From Maniola hyperantus (Eukaryota; Arthropoda; Insecta; Lepidoptera; Nymphalidae), in assembly GCF_902806685.2 (NCBI RefSeq), contig NC_048538.1:4464001-4528000 (forward strand): 64,000 nt of DNA. The letters run 5' to 3'. A program made the translations under genes and the position numbers. Positions 44,441 through 58,090 of this stretch are shown piece after piece; within the stretch, counting starts at the first letter, position 1; the number at the start of each line of letters is the position of its first letter. The notes beneath the pieces are model-generated. The model had not been told where the DNA came from, did not search any database, and was given only the letters and a program-made list of their open reading frames with translations.

Positions 44441-44715
44441 ATTTATTTCATTTTAAGTTGATAATACTATTATTGTACCAAAAGATTAAATGTTGTGTTA
44501 AATAAATAACAATTAATAATTAACGATCGTTAGCGCAAGCAAATGGTGAAGCAACGCTTTTTTTGATTAACGTTTGTTAGCGCCATATTTAAATGTTACG
44601 TGTCCGTCAAAATTGGTTGAAACAACCGGCCCACATTTATTTCATTTTAAGTTGATAATACTATTATTGTACCAAAGATTAAATGTTGTGTTAAATAAAT
44701 AACAATTAATAATTA
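44441..44715 (+). repeat. Direct repeat of about 82 bp, two copies
   Basis: Copy 1 44441-44523 and copy 2 44635-44715 share ATTTATTTCATTTTAAGTTG onward and differ by one A in an A-run. They are separated by 111 bases of unrelated sequence. Confidence 0.85.
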
Positions 44716-45536
44716 AGTTCTACATTAACTATAAAAAATCGTTTATGACTCCCGAATTATGACAAATGCCTGAAAATCCTAGCATGTCCATTGACTTATA
44801 TATTACTTCGTATGGGCAGGGTTATTGAACAAACAAAATGGCACCGAACCATTGGTGCTATAGCACCAATGCAACCTCAGTGACGTCTGGATTTCAAACG
44901 GGTCGTTCATTAGTATCTAAGAGGTGGCGCTGATTTAATTGGTGAAAGGTTTTGTTCGCTTGACCATAATATCTTGTCGTTTATATCGATGAGCATGTCA
45001 GAAGAAATTCTAAAATTTAGTATCGATTTTTTGTTAAATTGCATTCGTTTCAGAACTATGTAACCGATGTTAAACATCAAAGCATATAGTAAAGGCTAAA
45101 TACCCTTTCAAAAGTTCATTACAATTTTAACATTTAACAATTACGGTACTTTACCTTCGGATATACGAGCCAAGCGAACGCTTGTTATAAAATATGATTA
45201 GTTATTTTTTTAATATCACATCATAACATGTTACGACGTTTCGGCAACATCGATTATTATATTTAGAGTTATTTAGGTCAAACTTGAATCATACTTGTTG
45301 CCTTTAATAATAACCGTGAGTAACGATTTGGCCCGAAATCAACAATATTGGCATAAGCAGATAAAACTAAACGCTACTTTAATCATCAAGTCAAGAACCT
45401 ACGATAAATTTTTTAAGTTGCTACATAAATACAGATGGCAAAATTAAAAACAGAGAAGAAAATAAATAAGTATACCGAATAGGATACTATCTCTTCTAAA
45501 ATACTATAATAGTCCCATTGGTACACAACACAACAT
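44716..45536. other. No gene or recognised repeat seen
   Basis: AT-rich sequence with no open frame that looks coding on either strand and no clear inverted or tandem structure. Confidence 0.4.
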
Positions 45537-45541
45537 TAAAA

Positions 45542-45664
45542 AATACAGGGTTTCGTGAACAAAACATTTCCTTTGGCTGGGTTGGTCCTTAGGACTCAGG
45601 TTTTAAAAGTGGAACCACCAAGGTAGTGCCAAAGGAAATCTTTTTGTTCGCAAAACGCCGTATT
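45542..45664. mobile_element. Small MITE, about 120 bp
   Basis: ATACAGGGTTTCGTGAACAAA left and the inverse of ATACGGCGTTTTGCGAACAAA right; TTTCCTTTGGC follows in both arms, giving arms of about 36 bases with a few mismatches. Confidence 0.8.
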
Positions 45665-48600
45665 AGTATTTAGTGACTTACAGATCTATGGGACAACTGG
45701 CAAAAATAAGCGACCTATTTTATACGAGTTTTATTATAAAGGTTTAGTCCTGTAATTGAAATATCCCACTTCTGTTGTTATCGCGTCAGCTAGTCGTACA
45801 CGTGGACTACGTACGTACATACGCTCATCATTGAGTGGGGATCCCAGTACATGTAGCTTCATCACGTGGTCGCTAATTGGTTAGCGTGAGGGCGAGAGGA
45901 GTAGAGGGCACGGCAGAGTTATCCGTGGAACTAGCGGGAATTCTCTAATTAAGAGAGGTCAATCAGGGGATTACGAATCCTACCCCCTATATTACGTAAT
46001 CTCGAAAGAAAGAAAAAAAATGGTTCATTTTAGGTGAACCCACAAACAGCGAATGTTACCATTTTAAATAAAGTTTTAGAAAATCACTCAATAAACAAGA
46101 AAAATGCAATAAAATATTTATACACTTCATTTATCGATATATCGCTATCAACGATCAATGAGACTCCAAATGAATTCTGCAAGATTCACTGAAAGGCTTT
46201 TTAGAAACGAGGCCAAAAGTTTAACTCTTCCTTTATATTCGGTCACACGTTATATCCATTAAAGCTCTGATACCGGTGATACCTGGCCACTTAAAGAGAA
46301 TGTCGTTTGTTGCGTGAACCCGCTGATCTCACAGTTAAACAATGTGACACACAATGGACAGCTTCCACTGCGCTAAGCCGACCCGAATTACACCAGAATT
46401 GAACACCGCGTGAAAGATGAGAATCAGGCCAAAATGTATGTGTGTTCCGGGAAACATTTAACCGTTGTAAACTATAGCTTGGACTAATACATATCAAACA
46501 TGGCGGACGCTGTGGGACTCGTTAAACTTATTCAACAAAACATAGGTAACACTAGCTGCTACTAAAACTAGGGCCAATTTTTTAAAATCAGTTAATTATA
46601 TTTCCAGCTATATTGATTAAAATTAAATAAAATGTTTTATTTTAAATTAAATTAATCAAGACTAATGTTTAATTGGTTATCATTTGTTAAAAAGTTAAAA
46701 AGAAAGGGAAAACCACAATTTTACTGGTGGCCCTTTCATTTGTTTTGAGTAAGTAACACAGATGATTAGTCCGGAGGCATCAGAAATTCTCTAAAGACAT
46801 TTTTTAATTAAAACACTTTCAATCTCTAAAAAAGTCGAAGCGATTTTTTCTAAGGAATTTTTCTCTGTTAAAAACTAAAAAGTCAAACGAGTTTTTTCAA
46901 CTATTTACTATTTTTGTGACAGGGTATGGAAATTAAATTAAAATTTGGTTTGTCCCGCCAACGCCATCGATCGCGCGTCTCGTGTCTGCTCATGCGTTGT
47001 GCCTGCCATGGCTGCCGTGGTGGTTATAGGGTGGGCGCAAACAGTAGTTCATAGACTTAAGGAAATGTAAGAGCTGAATAGTTTAAAAGGTCTCGTACCC
47101 TTTAAACTACATATTCAGCTTCTCTGTTATTTTTTTACATGAGACCGTCGATACTGTGTAATACTAATATCAAGTTTCTACCCGACTACGGCAAAGGTTA
47201 TGATCTTGGCAGTTTATGTAGGTATGTATGTATGTACATTGTACATATGTATGTTTGTATCTAAGTGTGTTCCACTGTAGCGGCTAAACTTCTGGGCCGA
47301 TTTTGATGAATGAGGTGTCAATTGATTCGTTGTTATGGTCCGGGTGACATAGGCTACATTTTATACGAACAAAATCAATCTGACGGATGTTACATCCAAA
47401 AAAGTGGGGGTCTTTAAAATTTTTTTGCTATTGTATCGAGTGGGATGTCAAATGAAAGAGGGAAAACTACTGAGTTCATAAATATGAATATAGTATACTA
47501 CTAAAATATATCAAGCGACAGAAACCCAAGTTTACTATAATATTTCAGCATTTAATAAGTTCGTAGTCCGATTTTAGTTTTCAAATTTATCTTGTTATTT
47601 TTGACTTTCCAACTATGACCACAACACTGGCCAGCGTGACACAAGCGGCACGAGACCGTGGTACGTGGGAATGACCTAAATAACTCTAGCAATAGACCTT
47701 TATCAGCTGAAACAACGAAGACGACGATTCAGGCTACGAGACGGGCGGCCAGCAAATTCCGCTTTTTCAATTTTTTATTTTATTGAAAGGTTGGCTTGCG
47801 CTTGGCGACAATCATGCTTAGTAAAAAACTAAATATAAAGTTGAAACTAAACTATAACTATATATAAAGTTGAAAATTAAAAACCGACTACGAGCGTCTT
47901 AATAAAAAATAAATACTGATAAGGTGTAGATTGGAGCGCGCTTGCACAGAGAATTCTATTATGAAAAAAGAACACGAAAGTATAATTTTTACGGTTCCTT
48001 ACCCATGATCACTTGACTAGCAAAATACGGGCCAGACAAGAGTTAGGTTCCGCTTCTTATGCTTAGTTCCTAATGCGCGCTCCAGTTTAGCGGTGACTTT
48101 TTCAAGCGACAAATCACGCCTACCTTTATATGCAAAACTTGGAAACCCACGCAACAAGTGCTACATTCTTGGCCGAATAAACAAGCGTGGTTAGGTCTTG
48201 TTTGTTATTCATATGCACGAATATTTCGCATGAAAGAGTTTTGTTACAGGTTCGTTGTTTTCTTTTTTTGCGGACTATTAAACGAGGTAATAAATAGACT
48301 AGGGATTTTCTTTTAGATTGTTTTATTTTACTAATTAATTAGATAATAGAACGTAAGCTTGTTTATATTATTCAGTAAATACTACGAAGAGGACATACAA
48401 GTGAGGCTGGCTTTCTAGTTTCTCTTGGGGATGTGCGTGGAGGAATAGCCAGTGAAACTAATGACTAGGATTGTTTCATCTCCACAGCTCTTCTTAATTC
48501 TGTTGGTAAAGGGGAATGGAAAATCGTGGGGGAAGATGAGCGAAGCTAAAAACACCAAATAGTGGGTTCAATGAGCTGTGGAGTTCTGATTTTCGGAGCG
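45665..48600. other. Mostly non-coding; one dispersed repeat at 47215-47480
   Basis: Non-coding except for a repeat with GTATGTATGTATGTACATTG, GGGCCGATTTTGATGAATGAGG and GGTGACATAGGCTACATTTTATAC. A short inverted pair AGCTGAATAGTTTAAAAGG / CCCTTTAAACTACATATTCAGC sits at 47072-47120. No supported gene. Confidence 0.45.
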
Positions 48601-48628
48601 TTTTATCATCTGGAGCGGATCCGGATAG

Positions 48629-48755
48629 CCTGCGGCCCAGGTGGGGCATCGCACGCGACGCATTACATTTTATGCCGCTCGGCACCCGCTCTCGATTAGG
48701 ACACGTCCGCGCGTCTTGCTGGCCGCTCCGTAGGACGGCCTACCTGGGCCGCAGG
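48629..48755. repeat. GC-rich inverted repeat
   Basis: CCTGCGGCCCAGGT at 48629-48642 and its exact inverse at 48742-48755 flank a CG-rich core. Could be a foldback element or a small CpG island. Confidence 0.55.
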
Positions 48756-49764
48756 TTCACACATAACCGCCATCTTCGGCCGCTAGGTAACCTCATACAT
48801 CCCTTGTGAAAAGGCACCTTTACGAGTATTTTATTATTTCCTTGCAGAGTGAACCAGGCAGTCTGCAAGTAGGGATAAATGTGGCAAATACTGCGTGGCA
48901 CATACCACCTTCGCCAAAAGGCGTTGTATTATCAAGTGATGTTGACGAGTGAAATGATACGTCGATGTTATTGTTAGTAATTAGGTACAAAAGCGATAAC
49001 TTTGAAAAATAAACAAGGACTTTACGATCGATAATCAGATAAGTATTCGACGAAGTGCATTCCAAAATGGCGTCGGCGGCCATTATCGGCTGTTATCTAA
49101 CCGATATCCCGCTAATCTTTTATTGCAAACAGCGGCTCTATGTTGAGTTGCAATTTGTAGAGATGAGACGTCGCGCTGTTACATAAATTGCGATCCCATC
49201 AGCCTCATAAACGCAATAACGTTCGTTAATTTATCCGATAGCGTAGCTAAAAAGGCACTCGAGTGAAAACATCGGCATATTAAAAAGTGGCACACTGCTC
49301 GTACGTACTTAGTATCACAGAGTTAATGCCTATTTATACCTTCTGGAATATTATGCATATAACAGTAGGTAATAAAATACAACCTATTAAGATGTCCGTA
49401 ACATCTTTTGTCCTAGGTTTCTTTTCCGTACTTAGGTCCAGTTGTTTGACAAGCGGTTAAAGTTACGTTACCTCAAAATTTTACCGTCAATAAAAGCAAA
49501 ATGTGTTGCACAAGCAGGGTTTGTTAACTTTGGACCAATAATTTACCTTCATCATTTACCGGTACGATAAGTGATAACTGACTTGTGCAGCCCACTTTGC
49601 CTATTATTGGTGGTCAAAGTTTAACCGTGACCCTCTGTCATGTTACTGGACAACTTGCGAGTTATTGAGGATCAATGCTAGAGCTAAGGAGTTGCAAATG
49701 TGGTGCTTATTAATTACACAGAAATCAGAGTATTTGTACGAGTGGCCGACATCAGCGACCCTAC

Positions 49765-49905
49765 CGTTGAAAGACAGCTACTGTGTGACGATCACCTCGG
49801 ATTGGCTGACGCTCTCTCACTATTGGCTGAAATACACTGTCGCAACGAGAATACCATCAATTCAGCCAATCAAAATGATCGAGACTGTAGCAACGCGATA
49901 ATCAT
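49765..49905 (+). mobile_element. MITE family G copy
   Basis: AAAGACAGCTACTGTGTGACG, TTGGCTGACGCTCTCTCAC, AATTCAGCCAATCAAAATGATC; parallels 18415-18590. Confidence 0.6.
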
Positions 49906-50349
49906 AACTTGCGTGCTAAGGAGGCTTTAGTGAAAAGTCGAAAACGGTTCGGATCACGTGGCACGGAATCACGGACACCGACCTCAAGTGCGCAAGACGA
50001 ATCGAAATTACAGCGATAGATAATTCATAGTGCAGTCGAGGCTATGTACGCTGTGTCATGTATGATTCATACAACCGCTTGCTTGATGCGAAATTGGTAG
50101 TCCTAACGAAGTTTCTCGCGTCATACTCGGCCAATTTAGTCTGAAAACTCGGCCAAAGAACTGCTTCAAATTTCCCTATATGTATTAAAGAACAAAAGCA
50201 GAATCGGATTAAACTTTAAACGCGTTTGGTAAACATGTACGAGTAGGTTAAGTAGGAGGCAGTGATTAGTGTAGTTTAGTGTGTCCGAGTTAGTACTAAA
50301 AATATTTTTAGGTAGAAGTCCCGCGAATTGCTAATGGGCGTCATTTTAG

Positions 50350-50431
50350 TGACGTCAGCAATAGACTGAAGTTTCGAGCTGATGGTACATTTTGACTTAA
50401 ATATACGTCAAATGACGTCAAAATGACGTCA
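50350..50431. promoter_or_regulatory. Second cluster of three TGACGTCA palindromes
   Basis: Octamers at 50350-50357, 50413-50420 and 50424-50431. The last two are 11 bases apart, one helical turn. No nearby gene start was found. Confidence 0.4.
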
Positions 50432-51120
50432 TTTCGATGTTAATGAGACATGGTTCCAGCGCAATAGCAATGTGGGGGACTTATAAGCAAAAACTTTAAC
50501 CCAAATCTGTGAGCATTATTTTAGAAATTTATAGGTACTATACAGAACTTGAGGCCTAAAATTCGTTATCTTCAGACTTACCTACTCAGTTCACGGTCGT
50601 TCTTTGCTCTTTAGGCATACCTAATCTATACATATTTGTGTGACTGGATATTATCTCATCACCTAACTTTATAGGTAGGTACTCAATACTCATGCAAATA
50701 TTACTTTTTAAATAAATATTTAAATATCATCAGCTTTAACAATGATTTTTTTGCAGTAAGGTCATTGTTCCGAATATTGTTAAGAATCTACTAATTTGCT
50801 CGCAGAGATTACAAAAAAAAATTGAGATAAAAATCAGCTGATAAAAAAAAATTATTAGCTTGCATGACCATTATATGCAAATACTCTCTTGTACTGTTTG
50901 CATAATATGCAGCACCTAGGAACTTTCTTTTTTAAGAATAAAATTCGGTTTTTTACGCTTTCACGAATTAGTTCAACAATAAAAATAGTAGGTATGTAGG
51001 TACATCTGCAGATGCCGATTTTATACTCCTTATCGCATCAATTAATATTCTCAATTTTATATTAAACACTAAAGTCTAGAAGAAGATGAAAAAAGCAATG
51101 GAGAAAATTTTAATATTATA

Positions 51121-51425
51121 TGAAACTAGCGACCCGCCCCGGCTTCGCATGGGTGCAACGTAGATACTAATGTGGTGTCATTGCCTCGGAAACTCTCAAA
51201 TGAGAGGATTTTTTTCCGACCTAATTCACATTATTTCAATTTCTCTAGGGATCTCTAATTTTTGAGAATTAAACTATAGCTATAAACCTTCCTCTTGAAT
51301 CACTCTATCTATTGGTTAATACCGTTATTAAAATACGTTGCGTAGTTTAAAAGATCTACGCGTTCATACATACATACATTACATACATACAGACGCGGGA
51401 AGCGACTTTATTTTATACTATGTAG
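51121..51425 (+). repeat. Lepidopteran dispersed repeat
   Basis: CTAGCGACCCGCCCCGGCTTC to GGTGCAACGTAGATAC, CTTCCTCTTGAATCACTC, AAATACGTTGCGTAG and a CATA run (51365-51391), ending ATACTATGTAGA. Confidence 0.8.
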
Positions 51426-51426
51426 A

Positions 51427-51727
51427 GAAGCGGTGATAGCCTAGTGGTAAAGACGTCGGCCTCCTAGTTGGGAGGTCGGGGGTTCGAGACTGGGCTCTAA
51501 TTTTTCGGAGTTATGTGCGTTTTTAAGCAATTAAATATCACTTGCTTTAACTTTCATCGTTTAATCGCGAGAAATCGCATGCTTGAGAGATATTCTTAAT
51601 GTCCTTAAAGGTATGTCAAGCCTGCCAATCCGCACTGGGCCAGCGTGGCGGAGCATAGCCTAAACCTGGCCTATAGAGACCCGTGCGTAGTAGTTAGCCG
51701 GTGATGGGTGAATCATGATGATGATGA
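51427..51727 (+). mobile_element. tRNA-derived SINE copy, nearly full length
   Basis: GCGGTGATAGCCTAGTGGTA (box A), GGGGGTTCGAGACTGGGC (box B), CACTTGCTTTAAC, CAATCCGCACTGGGCCAGCG, ending GTGAATCATGATGATGATG. Best copy for showing its tRNA-like head. Confidence 0.85.
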
Positions 51728-52097
51728 AAATAAAACTGAATAAAATGTTTTAAAATATTCAATTTTAAAGTTACGATACCTTTCATCGGTAGGTATATTG
51801 CTATGAATTCGTAATTGCATCCCGTATTTGATATACACCACCGAGCCGGCTCTGCGCAATGCGATATTTGATTTGGCAGATGAGTCCGACCCGACCGAAT
51901 CAATCAGAATTGCTATTTCCGAATACACGATACATCCGATTAACTACCTGCTAATTGGAGAGTTTGATTGCAGCGCTAAAGGAAATGTGATAAGTGATTC
52001 AGACGTGGAATATCCCGAAGCACAGTAGGTATATACTTCACGCAGCAGATACCTAATATTATGTTAAGTTTCAAGGCTATAAAGGCAATGACTTTTT

Positions 52098-52290
52098 TTT
52101 TTATACAGATACAGGTTAGCCTTTGACTGCAATCTCACCTGGTGGTAAGTGACGATGCAGTCTAAGATGGTAGCGGGCTAACCTGGTTTCTACACGGCAT
52201 CGTACCGGAACGCTAAATCGCTTGGCGGTACGGCTTTGCCGGTAGGGTGGTAACTAGCCACGGCCGAAGCCTCCCACCAGAACAAACCTA
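52098..52290 (+). repeat. LINE 3'-end-like repeat
   Basis: TGCAATCTCACCTGGTGGTAA, GATGCAGTCTAAGATGG, TTCTACACGGCATCGTACCGG, CGGTAGGGTGGTAACTAGCC and GCCTCCCACCAG. A related fragment is at about 1386-1445. Confidence 0.75.
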
Positions 52291-52389
52291 CAATGTACTA
52301 CAATGTTTCTACAATGTACCTATACTATTCGGTAAACATCTGATACACACTATCTGAACAGCCTCGGCTTCGCTCGAGTAGAATTAAGC

Positions 52390-52542
52390 TTATTTCAAAC
52401 ACAGGATATAAATTATATTATAGTCAGGTCAATATTGGCGTTTCCAACATTTTTAGAGTAAAAATTAGTGCGAATGTTGGGAATGCCAGTATTGAGCGGT
52501 CAGCGGACTATAATATAATTTATATCCCGTAGTTTGAAATAA
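52390..52542. mobile_element. MITE-like element with arms of about 36 bases
   Basis: TTATTTCAAAC plus GGATATAAATTATATTATAG on the left, the inverse on the right (CTATAATATAATTTATATCC, GTTTGAAATAA). AT-rich core. Confidence 0.8.
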
Positions 52543-53405
52543 AACCTTCAAGCTAAGCTGATCCATAGCTCCGTGAGTAGAATTTCTGAAAATATTTTCT
52601 TGGTGGGGTTCTACGTTATAGACTTAAAGTAACTTAGGTACATATAAAATTCAAGTTTCTAAACCGAGCTAATTTAAGGTAAACCTGTATATTTGTGCGG
52701 CTATTTACTTAATAAATAATGCTTCAGTATGTATATAATTTTCCTTATATGTAAAGAAAAGGTTATAACATATTATCCAGACTGACGGTTTCTCCACTTT
52801 GTTCACCTAGAGCCATATCGCTAGGTTCTGATTTTTTAGTTCTGCTATGACGAACTAACTTATATGTAAATGAAGATTGGTTATTGACTAACAACATGCT
52901 TGGAAGAAGTAGAATAAAGCTCGACGTCTCTGCTCCGGGATAACGAACCAATCCATAATTAACTACTGGACCGGAAAAAGAGGGTCTATTTGCTCCTATG
53001 ATGAAGTAGAATGAGGTAGAATTTTAAAAGTAGGCTAAGATTTTTTTAGGATTGCTTTTTGCTTCAACCAGACATACTTTAGCTACAACAACAAATAACC
53101 ATAACTTACTTACTACAGTATTTTACTATTGTCTTTATATCTTTTGAACGAGGGTCTACAGACAGTGAATACGATATAGCAACCTTGCGTGCAAGACAAA
53201 TTCAATTATATCAAGATACGGTCGGTGAACCTCCCGCTAAAAATACCTTTGTGCCTCCATCTAACGGCGGGTCAAGGATTTGTATTATTTCGTACAATGT
53301 GGGCTATTAAATGTATTTACCATCTTCACCCTTCATTTCTTCAATAACAGGTGTTTGCTTTGCAAGTGACGGCTGCATATATTTCCATCGTCGAAGTCAC
53401 GTAGT

Positions 53406-53795
53406 CTAGAGGTGACACGAAAGAGTTGTTTGGTGAATCATACATACATCAGGAAAATGAATGATCGTCGTTACCTCGTCTAAACAACCGATGACTTTAA
53501 CAGTGTCTGCTAACTTCACTATCAATAAGAATACTGTTCGTAGCACTACGATATCATAGATAGTATGAGTAAAGCTAACAGGAGCATTCAAATTCATCAA
53601 TTTGGAAGGAGTACCTAATATACAAATTTTGTAACCAGCAATTATCACTAAAGCGCCATCTCCATGGACGAGATAATCACGGCGCCCGATAGTCTCGCCA
53701 TGCCACAAAATTCGATACAAACTCTTGTAGACTAATCTCCACAGAGCGATACTATCGCCGACGATAGTTAGTCGGACTCGTTGCGATTCTCTCAC
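53406..53795 (-). other. Unassigned 129-codon open frame
   Basis: Open on the - strand but starts on GTG, not ATG. Words such as LTIVGDSIALWRL and GRRDYLVHGDGALVI look better than chance, yet no family is recognised and neighbouring sequence shows no partner exons. It could be an old exon or a retroelement remnant. Low confidence. Confidence 0.2.
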
Positions 53796-54973
53796 CCGTT
53801 GAAATGGCGCCTAAGATTCCTAAACAGAAATAACGGTTTGCTCGCGTAGATATTATGAAAAAAAAAAATTAAACCACTGCAGTAGATTAAAAAATGTGCC
53901 TATTGTATGTCGATAAATCAACTTGGACACATTCCAACATGGACACTGGAAAAAGTTCTATCACTATGAATGAATGACGTAAGAAAGCAAAATGAACGCG
54001 GAGATCTTTTTGCGTTCGTGGCTCTGCACTGCCTGCTGGTTTAATAACTTCGTTGCTTTAATAAAAAAACTCGTTAACCGATTTTTTATAGGATGCTGGT
54101 AACATAAATTTTTTTATAATTATGTAACTCATTAAAACATGTTGCGCTACGGATGAAAATTTACTATTTAGACTCATAGGTACGAGGAAGAAAATTTAAC
54201 TGTTATTCATCGTCACTGAAACAACATAAAACAAAATGCAAGGAACTTTAAATATAACCGGTTAGTGATAAAAAAGCGATATAGAAATCGGATAGTTCAA
54301 GAATACCTCATACCACACAAAAGTGAATGGTTAATATCGTAGTGATAAATCCACGTAGATGAAGCCACAGGCTTCAGCGACTAGTAAAATAAATGGTTAA
54401 TAATGGAGAATTTAAAGGTCTTATTACTTCAAGGAATCTTACAGACAATATTTAGTGAACGGACTCAAAGGTAAGGTAAGACTGAAACTGAATCTATTTT
54501 AAAGATAGATGCGATGGTTTCCTAAATTTACGGCAACAGCATCAAAATAGCACATGCTCAAGAGGGATTACCTACAGTACAGACGAGCTATCGTGTCGTG
54601 AATCTTCCAGGAGAGCCATCACGACACGAATCGTGAGAGAGAGCCGAGCGAGCTGATAAAATGTACAGAACAACCATGTCGCTGTTGTCGCTGATCAGTA
54701 CACGACTCCCTATATAGTTAATTACTTCCTTAGTTGCTGAATGTTCGTATTGAGCAATAGATACAAAATAAACGATGTACATCTAAAGTGTACTACCCAT
54801 CGTATCAGATAATTGATTCTTTAGAATTCATCAAACGTCCAATTTCATTCCAGCGGCTTCGTTGCATTAAGTTGAGCCTAGTAAAGAAAATTGACGATTT
54901 AAAAAATATCCACAATTCATTTGAATTGAAATTAATTCGTTTCAAGTTAATAACGTTTACGATTAGCGATTTT

Positions 54974-55371
<398 letters not shown>

Positions 55372-57876
55372 ATTTATTAAACTTGACAACGCTGTTACGC
55401 TAAAGGTCATCAAAATTATGTCACCTGTTTAAGAACCGCAACAGCTTTTAAAGAATTGCAAAAGTTGAGTGCACCTGAAATGACTTTTCACCTTACTTTC
55501 ATTTGTATGGCTACAAGTGTTATTAAAACAAAAGGCCAGCGTGTTAAAATGTAAATAGGTTAAGCGCGATAAAAATAATTCATAGAAATAGCGCGAACAA
55601 CAAGTCGGTCAGGCTGTTAGGTTGGTTACACTTTAGGCGCTTTCTCTAGTACAGCGGTTCCTAAATAGAGGGAGGATCACAACTCACATTCCCGGGTTTG
55701 TTTCTTCAACCCCGTTATGTATTCCAGCCCCGATAATAGCTGATGTTGTTGACATTTAAAAAAATCAATAAGTACCCATTCACTGCACCAGAGTCGGCAT
55801 AAGGGAACTACCTCGTAGTACTATTATATTATATTCTGTGCTCAAGTGTAATTTGTTGTAAGAACATGAGTTACTCAAGAATCCATGATAATGGAACCTA
55901 TACCTATTGGGAGACTGACAATCATCTTTGCAGACTCTGTTATTACCCGAATTTATGATACTTTTAAGCAATCGAGCCGATTTAATTGGAGTCACAGATT
56001 GGATTGTTGCATAAATAGCATAAAAATTTGGTGCGAGAGCGGCTGGACTAAGTAAAACAGTTTGAGAAACACTACAGAACAATACTAGGACACGAGGGCG
56101 TCGCGGGCGCCCGCCTGCGCCTCCTTTACATACAATCATACAATGCAGTTCCTCACAAGCACTCCGAAGTCTTGCCTCGGCACAATGCCCCGCGCCGGCC
56201 CACATCGTGATTGTGTGACTCACTGCCGGCGCCGCCATACGGGCTTGTTTACAATTGACACGATTACTGACACACACCAAAACCAGCTCACCATCGTTGC
56301 AACTTCTCACAATCACTTAAACCCAGTCTGCATTAATAAATTTTGTATTATATCCACGGCAGAAAGCTTTCTCCGAAAGAAGGAGCGCGAAAAGCTCCAC
56401 TTCTTTAGATACCATGTAATAGCACAATCGACGCTACGTAATCGGTTTATAGATTTTGCAATTAATGGTTCAGTGGCTTTTAAATGATAATTTCCAAATA
56501 TGTAAACAAAATTATTTGAACAAATTAAACAAATCCAATAGATTTATTTCAAATATATTTTCTGCAGAACCACAATAATAAAGAGCCGAATTTGATGGTG
56601 AATTTGATGGAGCCGAATTTCTCGGTAAGAGAAGCATGTCTGACAAATATGACTTGTCTAAAGAGCCTTTTCAATGCAGAAGCACTTATATGGTAAAGTG
56701 CCAAGTTTCTAAACTGGTTTTTCAGTGACGGAAGCATATTTAACTTTTCAAAGGACATATAAAATAAGCCAAATTGAAGAAATGATTTCTCCGATTTCAA
56801 AGATGAAAATAAAGTGCGAACCTCTTTTAAACACAATGATAAAACGGAACAAGCTCACTTAGCAACGACTTACGACACACTCCATCTATCACGGTGTTCA
56901 CATACCTCTCTCGCCTCTAGACACAATTATCGCATTCACTAGAGCCATTACAAATAATCCGCTGTTGTACAATTTTATATAAAAATGACTCCATACGTTC
57001 ATTACATCTTCACAACCATTGGAAAGTTGTGGGTGATAAATGTAATGTGACAATAGCAATACAAATAAAACGCCAGGCGATTGAAACGGGCCATTAGTAA
57101 TCAATGTCTCAATTTTAAATCGTGTGCAAACTCATGTGCATTAGGTACGTTCACGGTTCATTGGAGCACAAGCTATACTCGTAAAGTACAATCAAGCGAA
57201 ACAAAGTTATGAAGGCGGGCAGGTAAACTAATTGCATATAACAAATTACACATATAACCCGATAGTGAATACTGAAGTACTCAAAGTTTATAACGTGTTG
57301 AGTAACAGCTTTAACGGCGCCGATCGATGTTGAGAAACTTATTGTACAAAACGCTTCCATCCCATCCCATCTTAGATGATTCACAGTCGTTTGTATTGAG
57401 CTTGTAATAGCCGTTCCTAACGAAGCGTATATTGCGCGAGGTACGAAAGCTGAGCTTGAACATTATCATTACTCAAAAAGATCGTAATGGGAACAGTTTT
57501 TCTACTTAACCATAATAAGATAATAAGAGTAGAAAGTTTATGTTTGTGTGCCGAGTGAAAAATTGAAACCGTTACATTCCATTTTTTACCACAGACGTAT
57601 TTAAAACAATAGACTAGTGGCTTTAAAAATAGATTAACAATGTGACCGCAATAGTACTTAAAACATAGAAAAGACAGGTTTGGATTTCGAAAGGTCCTTT
57701 TTCGCAAAGCGATGATAATTTTAGGATAGGGAAAAAATATTAATGGCAAAAATCAATCGGTAGAAGTATCGCAAGTGAACAGACCACTAAAATTATTATT
57801 ATTAGACTCTATACGAGTTATACTCGCTCACTCTTTAACTAAAGAAAAGAAAAGGAACATAATTTATAAGATAGAC
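55372..57876. other. No supported gene; GC-rich patch at 56095-56245
   Basis: The patch (CGTCGCGGGCGCCCGCCTGCG, CCCCGCGCCGGCCCAC, CACTGCCGGCGCCGCC) stands out from AT-rich surroundings and could be a promoter or first exon on either strand. The frames through it do not look like any family I know. The rest holds nothing recognisable. Confidence 0.35.
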
Positions 57877-58090
57877 AAGCCCGCGACTTCGTTCGCGTGG
57901 TTTTGGTTTTTAAAAATCCCGTGGAAACTGTTTGATTTTCCGGGATAAAAAGCCTATGTCACTCTCCAGGTCTTTAGCCACACCCCTGCAAAAAATCATT
58001 TCGATCGGTTGCTCCGTTGCAACGTGATTAAAGGACAAACCAACAGACCAACAAACAAACACACTTAGGCAATTTATAATATGGGTAGTG
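57877..58090 (+). repeat. Family A repeat
   Basis: AAGCCCGCGACTTCGTTCGCG, CCGTGGAAACTG, GTTGCAACGTGATTAAAGG, AATTTATAATATGGG; resembles the 3129-3365 copy rather than the 12165 copy. Confidence 0.8.

Noticed and set aside
51427..51500. tRNA-like boxes (TGATAGCCTAGTGG, GGTTCGA)
   Set aside because: They belong to the SINE head; the cloverleaf does not close and the same unit recurs many times, so it is not a tRNA gene.
53700..53770. IVGDSIALW on the - strand, resembling the PP2C GDSRA motif
   Set aside because: No Arg after GDS, and the following sequence does not fit any PP2C motif in any frame; not taken as the missing phosphatase exon.
55780..56316. 178-codon - strand frame through the GC-rich patch
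   Set aside because: Composition is what a GC-rich patch gives; no motif, no splice partners and no family recognised. Kept only as a possible promoter or first exon region.
57417..57749. 110-codon - strand frame rich in Phe, Leu, Lys and Tyr
   Set aside because: Typical of chance frames in AT-rich DNA; no start context, splice partner or motif.
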